From the NCBI GenBank assembly GCA_937124525.1, contig CAKZLA010000569.1, forward strand, positions 1 to 6,425: a stretch of 6,425 bases of DNA, written 5' to 3'. The notes under the pieces were generated by a model. It did not search any database and was not told where the DNA came from. It saw only the letters and a program-made list of their open reading frames with translations. How positions within the stretch are numbered: the first letter of the stretch is position 1; each line of letters begins with the position of its first letter. Below, piece after piece: positions 1-5,857 of this stretch. Both the position numbers and the translations under genes were made by a program. Origin of the DNA: an uncultured Desulfobacterium sp. (lineage in GTDB: Bacteria; Desulfobacterota; Desulfobacteria; Desulfobacterales; Desulfobacteraceae).

Positions 1-84
1 GGCAATGGGCCCGGCCCGGAACCGTAGACGGCCCAATTGGCCGGTTCCTATTGCCCCTCGGGGGGGCTCTGCTGAGGGGGCCCG
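1..84. repeat. GC-rich non-coding block of short inverted and direct repeats
   Basis: This block is about 73% G+C against roughly half for the rest of the window, and I see no gene in it. It shows an outer inverted repeat GGCAAT (1-6) / ATTGCC (50-55). Inside that lie a tight dyad GGGCC-C-GGCCC (7-17) and a 7-bp stem GGAACCG (18-24) / CGGTTCC (42-48), which would fold as a three-way junction. A further stem CCCCTC (54-59) / GAGGGG (74-79) follows. GGCCCGGAA occurs twice, at 13-21 and 79-87. The block is cut by the window edge, so its left limit is unknown. It could be a dispersed intergenic repeat or the 3' structure of a gene to the left. No T-run directly follows any stem on either strand, so I do not call it an intrinsic terminator. 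Confidence 0.5.
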
Positions 85-85
85 G

Positions 86-112
86 AAGTTTTATTTTCTA
101 ATAAAAAAACTT
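86..112. repeat. AT-rich hairpin overlapping the ptsP stop codon
   Basis: AAGTTTT (86-92), a one-base bulge and TTT (94-96) pair with the A-rich arm 103-112, leaving a 6-base loop. This is about 10 base pairs, nearly all A-T. Read on the minus strand, it begins inside the TAA stop of ptsP and puts seven T residues straight after it. It may act as a weak terminator or a 3' end protector, but the stem has only one G-C pair and no T-run follows it. Confidence 0.35.
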
Positions 113-2426
113 AATGATCCAGCATACCAAATACCCCTTCCACGCTGTTTTGGGAGAGCAGAGATACCGCATATGCCTCTGCATCGGATATGTTCCATTG
201 GCTGATGCAATTTTGTGCAGCAAAGAGAAAATGCTGATTGACGCTGAGTTTTCGGATCCCAATTCCCATGAAAAAGGGAATAAACGCCTTTTCCTTGGCC
301 ATTTCACCACACACGGAAATATCCTTGCCTGCAGCAATCACGGCGCTGGCAATGCGGTTCAAGGCCCTTAACACACCGGGGTGATGGGGGGTGTAATACT
401 CGGTTACCCGGTCATTGGTGCGATCCGCTGCCAGCATGTACTGGACAAAATCATTGGTGCCAATGGAGAAAAAGTCAGCTTCGGCCGCCAGATCCTCAAT
501 GATCTCCACAACAGATGGCAGCTCCAGCATCATGCCGATCTGGGGGAACTTTGCAAGCCCGCTATTTTCCATACCCTTGCCCCCCTCCTGGGCAGATATC
601 TTTAACTCCTCATAACAGTCTATGACCATCTTTTTTGCCCTTTGAAATTCATCCAGTGACGAAACCATGGGAAACATGATTCTGAGTTCCGTTGCCGGAT
701 CTGCCTCTGCGGCGGCGGTGAGAATGGCCTTGATCTGCTGGGCCATAATCTCAGGGTATTTAAAGGTGAAGCGGATGGAACGAAGCCCCAGCTCCGGATT
801 GGCCTCACCAGCATTGTCAAAATAGGCAAGCATTTTGTCCCCCCCCACATCCAGGGTTCGTATGGTGACCTCTTTCCCTGCCATCTTGGACAAAAGAATG
901 TCATATACCCTTTTTTGTTCTGCATCGGAGGGAAAATTGCTGCGCACCAGAAAGGGAAATTCCGATCGATACAGACCCACCCCCCGGGCATTGAGCCGGA
1001 CTGCGGAGTCCAACTCCCCCAGTAAATTGATGTTGACCATCAGTGATATGGGGACCCCATCTGCGGTGTGGGTCTCCTTTTGTGGAATCTCATTGGAAAG
1101 GGGAGGAGAGTCCATGGATGTATGAAATTTAGCCTTAATTTCCTGGTCAGGATCAAAATAGATGTTACCCACCTGGGCATCCATGATGATGGTGGGGGAG
1201 CCTGTGATGGAGAGTAAATCCAATTTTTTTGTAATAAGCATGGGAAGTCCCAGGGAGCGTGCCAGAATGGCGGCATGGGAGGTGATGCCTCCGCCGGTGA
1301 GAATGATCCCTGCCACGCCTTTCATGGCAAATTTTACCGCTTCAGACGGCAGAAGATCCCGGGCAATTAAAATTTTATTTTCATGATTTGAGCTCCCTTC
1401 TGTGGTGGTTTGCATGAGGTTCTCAATGAGGCGCACGGCAATGTCTTCAACATCTGCCACCTTTTCCTGGAGATATTCATCCGGGCTGGAACCGAAAAGG
1501 GTAATATATTTTCTGGCAACAGTGACCACTGAAGATAAAGCAGGTTGACCTTGCCGGGTCAACTCCTTCATTTTTACGGAAAAGCCTTTATCCTTTAATA
1601 TCATGATGTGGGCATCAAAGATAAGACTCACCGCTTCGGGAATACGTTGGGAAATTTCCTGTTCAAGGGTTTCGATCTGGTTGATGGTCTGGGTAATGGC
1701 ATTTTCCAGGGCCACGATGCCCTGGTCAGGATCATCACTGATTTCCTGATTACTCCTGAGCATCTCAAGTATGGGATTGTGCCGGGCCAGCATGGCCTTC
1801 CCCATGGCCATCCCCCGGGATGCCACCCGGGCCGGGATGATGCGGGACAACGCCATCTCTTTTTTGGGTTTGCGGGAAGACAGATGCGCTTTTGCAGGCA
1901 TTTCATTTCCCTTGAAACCCAACAGAATTCTTGCGTTTTCGATGAGCATGGCCAGTTGGGAAGCAATGGATCTAAGCACCATGGCCTCATCCCCGGAAAA
2001 ATGGCGATTGGCCTGGCGCTGGACAACCATGACGCCAATTCCCTGGGTTCCCCTTAGGATGGGAATGGCCAGAAAACATTCAAAGTCCTCTTCTCTGGTT
2101 GCAGGAAAGTATTTAAAATCAGGATTAAGACTGGCATGGTCCTCCAGGATGATCTCCATGGTCTCCATGGATTTCCCCACAAGACCTTCGCCCACTTTCA
2201 TTTTAACAACATCCACGGAATTGGGGTTCAGTCCAGTGGTGGCCCGAAGTACCAGTTCCTGTTCCTGGGTGTGAAGAAGATAAATGGAGCACACCTCGGC
2301 TTTGAGATGCTTTGCCACCAACCGCACACACCGCTGCAATATTCTTTTTGTGTCTGAAACACCGGAAAGCAGGGCAAACATTTCTCCTGCATCGCAAAGT
2401 AGCTCCAGGTGATCTTTTTTTTTCAT
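111..2426 (-). CDS. ptsP: GAF-domain phosphoenolpyruvate-protein phosphotransferase (enzyme I-Ntr, PtsP)
   Basis: This cytoplasmic enzyme takes phosphate from phosphoenolpyruvate onto a histidine and passes it to an HPr/NPr-type carrier. It is the first step of the regulatory nitrogen PTS rather than of sugar uptake. Numbering is from the 771-residue start used here. The order is a GAF sensor domain (about 10-165), a basic linker, the HPr-binding N-domain (about 197-325), the swivelling phosphohistidine domain with GGGITSHAAILARSLGLP (active His about 384), and a TIM-barrel PEP domain. The barrel carries GLYRSEF, RTLDVGGDK, NPELGLRSIRF, GTNDFVQY and the catalytic Cys in SVCGEMA (about 706). 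Length fits the family (E. coli PtsP is 748). I chose ATG 2426 because a GAGGG Shine-Dalgarno lies 5 bases upstream; an in-frame ATG at 2438 would add four residues but has no clear ribosome site. All catalytic motifs look intact. No HPr or EIIA gene lies within the window, so its partners must be elsewhere. Confidence 0.95.
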   Translation of the reverse strand: MKKKDHLELLCDAGEMFALLSGVSDTKRILQRCVRLVAKHLKAEVCSIYLLHTQEQELVLRATTGLNPNSVDVVKMKVGEGLVGKSMETMEIILEDHASLNPDFKYFPATREEDFECFLAIPILRGTQGIGVMVVQRQANRHFSGDEAMVLRSIASQLAMLIENARILLGFKGNEMPAKAHLSSRKPKKEMALSRIIPARVASRGMAMGKAMLARHNPILEMLRSNQEISDDPDQGIVALENAITQTINQIETLEQEISQRIPEAVSLIFDAHIMILKDKGFSVKMKELTRQGQPALSSVVTVARKYITLFGSSPDEYLQEKVADVEDIAVRLIENLMQTTTEGSSNHENKILIARDLLPSEAVKFAMKGVAGIILTGGGITSHAAILARSLGLPMLITKKLDLLSITGSPTIIMDAQVGNIYFDPDQEIKAKFHTSMDSPPLSNEIPQKETHTADGVPISLMVNINLLGELDSAVRLNARGVGLYRSEFPFLVRSNFPSDAEQKRVYDILLSKMAGKEVTIRTLDVGGDKMLAYFDNAGEANPELGLRSIRFTFKYPEIMAQQIKAILTAAAEADPATELRIMFPMVSSLDEFQRAKKMVIDCYEELKISAQEGGKGMENSGLAKFPQIGMMLELPSVVEIIEDLAAEADFFSIGTNDFVQYMLAADRTNDRVTEYYTPHHPGVLRALNRIASAVIAAGKDISVCGEMAKEKAFIPFFMGIGIRKLSVNQHFLFAAQNCISQWNISDAEAYAVSLLSQNSVEGVFGMLDH

Positions 2427-2431
2427 ATGAA

Positions 2432-2436
2432 CCCTC
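2432..2436 (-). promoter_or_regulatory. Ribosome binding site deciding the ptsP start
   Basis: The minus strand reads GAGGG, then TTCAT, then ATG at 2426. The spacing suits the 2426 start. The site lies inside the short extension that a 2438 start would translate, which argues against 2438. Confidence 0.6.
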
Positions 2437-2491
2437 ATTCTGCTGGATAAATACCTTGATTCAATAAAATTCCTGCTGGATTGCCCTTAAA

Positions 2492-2513
2492 GTGATAAAA
2501 TACTTTATATCAC
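2492..2513. promoter_or_regulatory. Palindrome GTGATA-N10-TATCAC, possible operator
   Basis: These are perfect 6-base inverted arms with a 10-base A/T-rich spacer, covering the predicted -10 of ptsP. The size and symmetry (22 bases, about two helical turns) suit a dimeric helix-turn-helix protein. It does not match the CRP or FNR consensus closely, and I cannot name the binding protein. Confidence 0.4.
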
Positions 2514-2525
2514 AGATTGACTCAA
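2497..2525 (-). promoter_or_regulatory. Candidate sigma-70 type promoter for ptsP
   Basis: On the minus strand, TTGAGT (plus-strand 2520-2525) is followed after 17 bases by TATTTT (plus-strand 2497-2502). Each hexamer matches the consensus at about four of six positions. The predicted transcript would start near 2490, giving a leader of about 65 bases. The -35 lies inside the palindrome at 2515-2527 and the -10 inside the dyad at 2492-2513, so binding at either would directly affect transcription. This is judged by eye only. Confidence 0.4.
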
Positions 2526-2527
2526 TC
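2515..2527. promoter_or_regulatory. Perfect palindrome GATTGA-C-TCAATC, possible operator
   Basis: This is a 13-base perfect dyad around a central C, one base from the previous palindrome and covering the predicted -35 of ptsP. A shorter relative with the same TTGA-N-TCAA core, TTGATTCAA, lies at 2456-2464 in the predicted leader. The recurrence of the core about 60 bases apart suggests a repeated binding site, but the factor is unknown. Confidence 0.4.
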
Positions 2528-2768
2528 ATAATCAATTACGAAGTAAAAGGCAAAAAGTGCTCCAGAGTTAATTGGGGGACGGGTATGAGCTTTAACGGCA
2601 ACTTTTGAAAAAAGAAGGGATTCATTTTTCACAGGATGATTCCATTGATTTTAAAACCTTCCTTTGGCATCCCGACCCGGACAAGCTTTTTCTTTAACGG
2701 GTTAAGAGTCCAAGTCCGTCCACCACGGCCGGGATGTTTCTGCGGGGGGGATCTACCTAAAAATTAGA
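2528..2768. other. Gene-free, dyad-rich part of the divergent intergenic region
   Basis: I see no convincing gene here. The stretch contains an imperfect inverted repeat GGATTCAT (2618-2625) / ATGATTCC (2636-2643), seven of eight pairs. It also contains a nested set: CATCCCG (2668-2674) / CGGGATG (2730-2736), enclosing CGGAC (2678-2682) / GTCCG (2714-2718), with an apical TTAA-CGGG-TTAA (2694-2705). A seven-codon ORF at 2585-2608 has a purine-rich leader but lies upstream of the operon promoter. The region could hold a small structured RNA, binding sites for the flanking promoters, or the debris of an old gene. Confidence 0.35.
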
Positions 2769-2797
2769 TTGACTTCCTGGATAAGTATTTATATATC
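2769..2797 (+). promoter_or_regulatory. Likely sigma-70 promoter of the methyltransferase operon
   Basis: TTGACT (2769-2774) matches the -35 consensus at five of six positions. After 17 bases comes TATATC (2792-2797), four of six, within a longer TA-rich tract that also offers TATATA at 15 spacing. The predicted start is near 2804, leaving a leader of about 118 bases before ATG 2922. It is the best plus-strand promoter I see between the divergent genes. Confidence 0.55.
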
Positions 2798-2798
2798 C

Positions 2799-2808
2799 TG
2801 TATGTACA
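2799..2808. promoter_or_regulatory. HutC-type operator-like palindrome on the operon start site
   Basis: TGTA-TG-TACA is a dyad with four perfect base pairs per side. It begins one base after the predicted -10 and is centred on the predicted +1, a classic repressor position. HutC-type GntR repressors are known to bind TGTA-N2-TACA palindromes (hut operators are remembered as TGTATATACA), and the flanking AAG also resembles them. The last gene of this operon encodes a HutC-type repressor, so autoregulation is the simple inference. I noticed no second copy in the window. Confidence 0.5.
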
Positions 2809-2839
2809 AGTTATTTCAACTGAATTTTATTTTTTTATG

Positions 2840-2860
2840 GTGACAGGGCCTGCCTGTTAC
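2840..2860 (+). promoter_or_regulatory. Leader hairpin 1 of the methyltransferase operon
   Basis: GTGACAGG (2840-2847) pairs with CCTGTTAC (2853-2860), eight pairs with one G-U, around a 5-base loop. It lies in the predicted 5' leader. No T-run follows, so it is not an intrinsic terminator. It could equally be a DNA dyad for a regulator. Confidence 0.4.
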
Positions 2861-2866
2861 GAATAT

Positions 2867-2900
2867 TTATTGTTCGGCTATTTTTAGGCTGGAACAATAA
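2867..2900 (+). promoter_or_regulatory. Leader hairpin 2, just upstream of the ribosome site
   Basis: TTATTGTTC (2867-2875) and GAACAATAA (2892-2900) are perfect 9-base inverted arms. Inside them, CTA (2878-2880) can pair with TAG (2885-2887) across a TTTT loop. The stem ends 8 bases before the Shine-Dalgarno at 2909. It is well placed to affect translation or mRNA stability, but it does not itself cover the ribosome site. Confidence 0.45.
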
Positions 2901-2908
2901 GCAGATAT

Positions 2909-2914
2909 GGGGGA
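2909..2914 (+). promoter_or_regulatory. Ribosome binding site deciding the start of the first methyltransferase
   Basis: GGGGGA sits 7 bases before ATG 2922. The upstream in-frame ATG at 2907 overlaps this site and has no good Shine-Dalgarno of its own, so 2922 is preferred. Confidence 0.6.
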
Positions 2915-2921
2915 TTGCATT

Positions 2922-4361
2922 ATGTCGGATTTTGAAATCGGGTTCGAGCCCAAGCTCACCTTTTTAAGCCAGGAAGATAAAAACAAGTTGTACACATCTG
3001 CCCTGCAGGTGATGGAAGAGACGGGCATGCTGGTACAGCATGATGGTGCCTTAAAGCTTCTCACCGATGCAGGGTGCAAGCTTGGAAAAGACGGCATGGT
3101 TCGAATGCCAGCCTCCCTGGTGGAACAGGCCAGAAAAACGGTTCCCAATAACATCGCCATGTATGACCGTGAGGGAAATCATGCCATGGACCTTGGCGGT
3201 CGACGGGCCTATTTTGGTACCGGATCAGATCTGATGTGGTCTGTGGAATCTAAAAATATGCAGCGCCACCGAACCTCCCTGGAAGATATCAAAACCGCAG
3301 CCAGGGTGTGTGATGCCCTTCCCAACATTGATTTTATCATGTCCTTTGCCCATCCCCATGAAGTGAATCCAGCACTTTCATATCTGGCAAGTTTTAAGGC
3401 CATGGTTGAAAATTGCACAAAGCCCATTGTCAATACCGCAGACAATCGAAAAGACCTTGAGGCCATGTGGGAAATTTCTAAAATTTTGCGGGGGGGGGAA
3501 AAAGAGCTGCGGGAAAAACCCTATTGGATACAATACGATGAGCCCATCAGTCCCTTGAAACATCCCTTCACCAGTCTGGATAAATTGATTTTCTGTGCAG
3601 AGACCGGCTCTCCGGTGATCTATTCTCCTGCACCCATTGCAGGGTCCACTGCACCCATGACCGTTGCCGGTCACATTGTCCAGGGACTTGCCGAATCCTT
3701 TTTCGGCATGGTGGTCCATCAGCTTGCCGCACCGGGTGCCCCTTTTTTAATGGGCATTGGCGCAGCGGTTCTGGACATGAAAAGTGGCCAGTGTTCTTAC
3801 AATGCGCCGGAGTATCTCCTCACCTACATGGCCATGATTGAGATGAGCAACCACCTGGATATTCCCAACTGGGGATATGGTGGCACCAGTGACGCCCAGA
3901 TTCCGGATATGCAGGCGTCATACGAGGCAGGGTTGGAGGCTTTTATGTCTGTTTTTACGGGGTCCAATCTCAACCATGATGTGGGATACCTTGATTTTGG
4001 TCTCACTGGCAGTCTGGATATGATTGTTATTGTCAATGAAATGGTGGATCAGATTCGGCGGATGCACAAGGGCATTCCCATTAATTATGACACCCTTGCC
4101 ATGGATGCCATTCCCCAGGGATTTTCCAAGGGACAATTTCTCACCGTGCCCCATACCATAAAACATCTGAGAAAGGTGCAATGGGAACCGGAATTGTTTT
4201 TCCGCCAGGGCCATGATAAGTGGGTTGAACAGGGGAGAACCTCCCTGCTGGACCGGGCCCGTACCAAGCTGAACAATATCCTTGATACACATCAGCCCCT
4301 GGCCATTGCCGATGAAAAACAGGCAGCCATTTCAAAGATTTTTGATGGTTTTTTAAAATAA
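2922..4361 (+). CDS. MttB-superfamily corrinoid-dependent methylamine/betaine methyltransferase (non-pyrrolysine), first copy
   Basis: This protein belongs to the trimethylamine methyltransferase (MttB) superfamily, cytoplasmic TIM-barrel enzymes that move a methyl group from a methylated amine to a Co(I) corrinoid protein. The 479 residues match the family's usual 470-500. Family landmarks, numbered from this start, are an N-terminal helical segment, SDLMWSVE (about 102-109), PAPIAGSTAPMTVAGHIVQG in mid-barrel, NWGYGGTSDAQIPDMQ (about 316-331) and NLNHDVGY (about 349-356). The gene reads through without an in-frame TAG, so it lacks pyrrolysine. It is therefore likelier to use a quaternary amine (the MtgB glycine betaine type is the known example) than trimethylamine. 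The true substrate cannot be read from sequence. It is the first gene of the operon, 23 bases before its paralogue. A run of nine G followed by five A lies at 3490-3503. An ATG at 2907 would add five residues. Confidence 0.9.
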   Translation: MSDFEIGFEPKLTFLSQEDKNKLYTSALQVMEETGMLVQHDGALKLLTDAGCKLGKDGMVRMPASLVEQARKTVPNNIAMYDREGNHAMDLGGRRAYFGTGSDLMWSVESKNMQRHRTSLEDIKTAARVCDALPNIDFIMSFAHPHEVNPALSYLASFKAMVENCTKPIVNTADNRKDLEAMWEISKILRGGEKELREKPYWIQYDEPISPLKHPFTSLDKLIFCAETGSPVIYSPAPIAGSTAPMTVAGHIVQGLAESFFGMVVHQLAAPGAPFLMGIGAAVLDMKSGQCSYNAPEYLLTYMAMIEMSNHLDIPNWGYGGTSDAQIPDMQASYEAGLEAFMSVFTGSNLNHDVGYLDFGLTGSLDMIVIVNEMVDQIRRMHKGIPINYDTLAMDAIPQGFSKGQFLTVPHTIKHLRKVQWEPELFFRQGHDKWVEQGRTSLLDRARTKLNNILDTHQPLAIADEKQAAISKIFDGFLK

Positions 4362-4372
4362 ATGGGAAAAAC

Positions 4373-4377
4373 AGGAG
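4373..4377 (+). promoter_or_regulatory. Ribosome binding site of the second methyltransferase
   Basis: AGGAG lies 7 bases before ATG 4385, supporting that start over the in-frame ATG at 4427. It sits in the 23-base gap after the first methyltransferase, and no terminator or promoter is visible there. Confidence 0.65.
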
Positions 4378-4384
4378 ATATTCG

Positions 4385-5857
4385 ATGTTGCAATCTTCAA
4401 GAGTAAAGTCAAGTTCGGTAAAAGGAATGCAGATATTTTCAGAGGACCAGATCTGGGAGATCAAACAGGCGGCCTTTGATATAGTGGAAAAAGTTGGTTT
4501 CAAGTGTATTCACAAGGGCGCCGCCAAGATGCTGGAAAATGCGGGTGCCGTGATCAAGGCAGATCGCATCCGCATCCCCCGGTACATTGTAGAAGGGTGT
4601 GTGGCAACGGCACCCAAGGGGTGGACCATCTACAATCGTCTGGGCAAACGGGCCATGGAGGTGGAGGGAAGAAAGAGCCACTATGGCACTTCAACGGCCA
4701 GTCCCAATGTAAAAGATCATGTCACCGGGGAGTTCCGCCCCACCCAGCTATCGGATATCGCCATGGGGGCAAAGGTCGCTGATGCCTGTGAGAATATCGA
4801 TTTTGTCATGCCCATGGGCTCTTCCCAGAATGTGCCGGTGAACACAGCAGATGTAAACGAGTTCCCCGTGGTGGTGGCCAACACCATCAAACCCATGGTG
4901 TTCATCAGCTACACCCCCCTTGGATGTGAATACGTTTATGAAATGGCTGCGGTTGTGGCAGGCGGGATGGATAAATTACAGGAGAAACCCTTTATTATTG
5001 CCTATCCCGAAGCCATTGCACCGCTGAATTTCCCAAATGAGATCATTGAGCGCATTTTTGTTTCAGCAGACCGAAATCTTCCCCAGCTACCTGGTTCCAC
5101 GGTGCAAGCCGGTGCCACAGGTCCGGTTACCCTGGCTGGAACGATTGTTCAGATAACTGCCGAGTCTCTTATTCATATTACCATTGCCCAGCTGCGCCGC
5201 ACAGGATGTCCCGTGGCCATGAGCGGTAATGTGGGGATTTTAAATATGTCTTCGGCCCTGATGACCATGGGGGTTCCTGAAAACAGCCTGGGGCTTGCAG
5301 CCCAGGCAGAGGTGGCCCAGTCTTTTGGTCTGCCCACCTGGGGACTTGCCGGTGCCACGGATTCCAAATGTCTGGATGCCCAGGCCGGACTTGAATCGTC
5401 TTTTTCCATTCTTAGCCAGGGCCTTGCTGGTTTGAACCTCATCCATGATGTGGGATATATGGCGGCGGGCATGGCCTGTTCCGTGGAGCAGTTGGTGATG
5501 GGGAATGAAATCATTGGCATGACCAAACGGTTTGTGGAGGGTATCACTGTGAACCGGGAGACCCTGGCCCGGGAGGTGATTGAAAATGTGGGACCCTGTG
5601 GCCATTTTCTACAGCAGAAACACACCATGGACCATTTTAAGAAAGAACTCTGGCATGCAAAGCTGCTGGATCAAAAACCCACTCCTTCCTGGGAAGTTTC
5701 GGGAAAAAAGACCATGGAGGATCGTGTCCGGGAAAAGGTGGTGGACATCGTGGAAAATCATACGCCGGAACCCTTGGATGACAAAATTGTTTCAGAGTTG
5801 GAACGGTTGAGGCAGGAAGGAGAAAAAGAGATCCTGGCAAAAATGGAAAAAGGATAA
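4385..5857 (+). CDS. MttB-superfamily corrinoid-dependent methyltransferase (non-pyrrolysine), second copy
   Basis: This is a 490-residue member of the same superfamily as its upstream neighbour. Landmarks are SHYGTSTASPNVKD (about 98-111), GSTVQAGATGPVTLAGTIVQ (about 237-256), TWGLAGATDSKCLDAQ (about 318-333), NLIHDVGYM (about 351-359) and GHFLQQKHTMDHFKKELW (about 406-423). The ATDSK-x2-DAQ stretch lies close to residue 334, the pyrrolysine site of Methanosarcina MttB. No in-frame TAG occurs, so a standard residue serves instead. It should transfer methyl from a methylated amine to a corrinoid protein; the substrate is unknown. The two copies share the architecture but differ widely along their length, so they are old paralogues rather than a recent duplication and may differ in substrate or form a mixed complex. 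The C-terminal tail (from about 462) is charged and probably helical. Its stop overlaps the next gene's start (TAATG). Confidence 0.9.
   Translation: MLQSSRVKSSSVKGMQIFSEDQIWEIKQAAFDIVEKVGFKCIHKGAAKMLENAGAVIKADRIRIPRYIVEGCVATAPKGWTIYNRLGKRAMEVEGRKSHYGTSTASPNVKDHVTGEFRPTQLSDIAMGAKVADACENIDFVMPMGSSQNVPVNTADVNEFPVVVANTIKPMVFISYTPLGCEYVYEMAAVVAGGMDKLQEKPFIIAYPEAIAPLNFPNEIIERIFVSADRNLPQLPGSTVQAGATGPVTLAGTIVQITAESLIHITIAQLRRTGCPVAMSGNVGILNMSSALMTMGVPENSLGLAAQAEVAQSFGLPTWGLAGATDSKCLDAQAGLESSFSILSQGLAGLNLIHDVGYMAAGMACSVEQLVMGNEIIGMTKRFVEGITVNRETLAREVIENVGPCGHFLQQKHTMDHFKKELWHAKLLDQKPTPSWEVSGKKTMEDRVREKVVDIVENHTPEPLDDKIVSELERLRQEGEKEILAKMEKG

Noticed and set aside
54..97. Intrinsic terminator for a plus-strand gene to the left (stem 54-79 with a T-rich tract at 89-97)
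   Set aside because: The T-rich tract begins about nine bases after the stem and is interrupted, and the loop is 14 bases. The geometry is poor on either strand.
1608..2057. Plus-strand ORF of 149 codons inside ptsP
   Set aside because: It lies antisense to well-conserved GAF and linker coding sequence, and its translation shows no recognisable domain. It is a shadow of ptsP.
2492..2536. FNR or CRP binding site near ptsP
   Set aside because: The arms and spacing (GTGATA-N10-TATCAC; TTGA-N-TCAA) do not match TTGAT-N4-ATCAA or TGTGA-N6-TCACA well enough to name a protein.
2585..2608. Seven-codon leader-peptide-like ORF (MSFNGNF) with a GGGGGACGGG stretch before it
   Set aside because: It lies upstream of the best operon promoter and on the opposite strand to ptsP, so it would not be in either leader. 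No attenuator structure or codon bias supports it.
2798..2921. Cobalamin riboswitch in the leader, expected for corrinoid-linked genes
   Set aside because: The leader is only about 118 bases and I found no B12-box-like conserved core. The two hairpins are simple stems.
5173..5628. Minus-strand ORF of 151 codons inside the second methyltransferase
   Set aside because: It is antisense to strongly conserved MttB motifs, with a low-complexity translation and no ribosome site I could support.
2922..5857. Pyrrolysine-containing trimethylamine methyltransferases
   Set aside because: Both genes read through at full family length without any in-frame TAG and end in TAA, so no UAG readthrough is needed.
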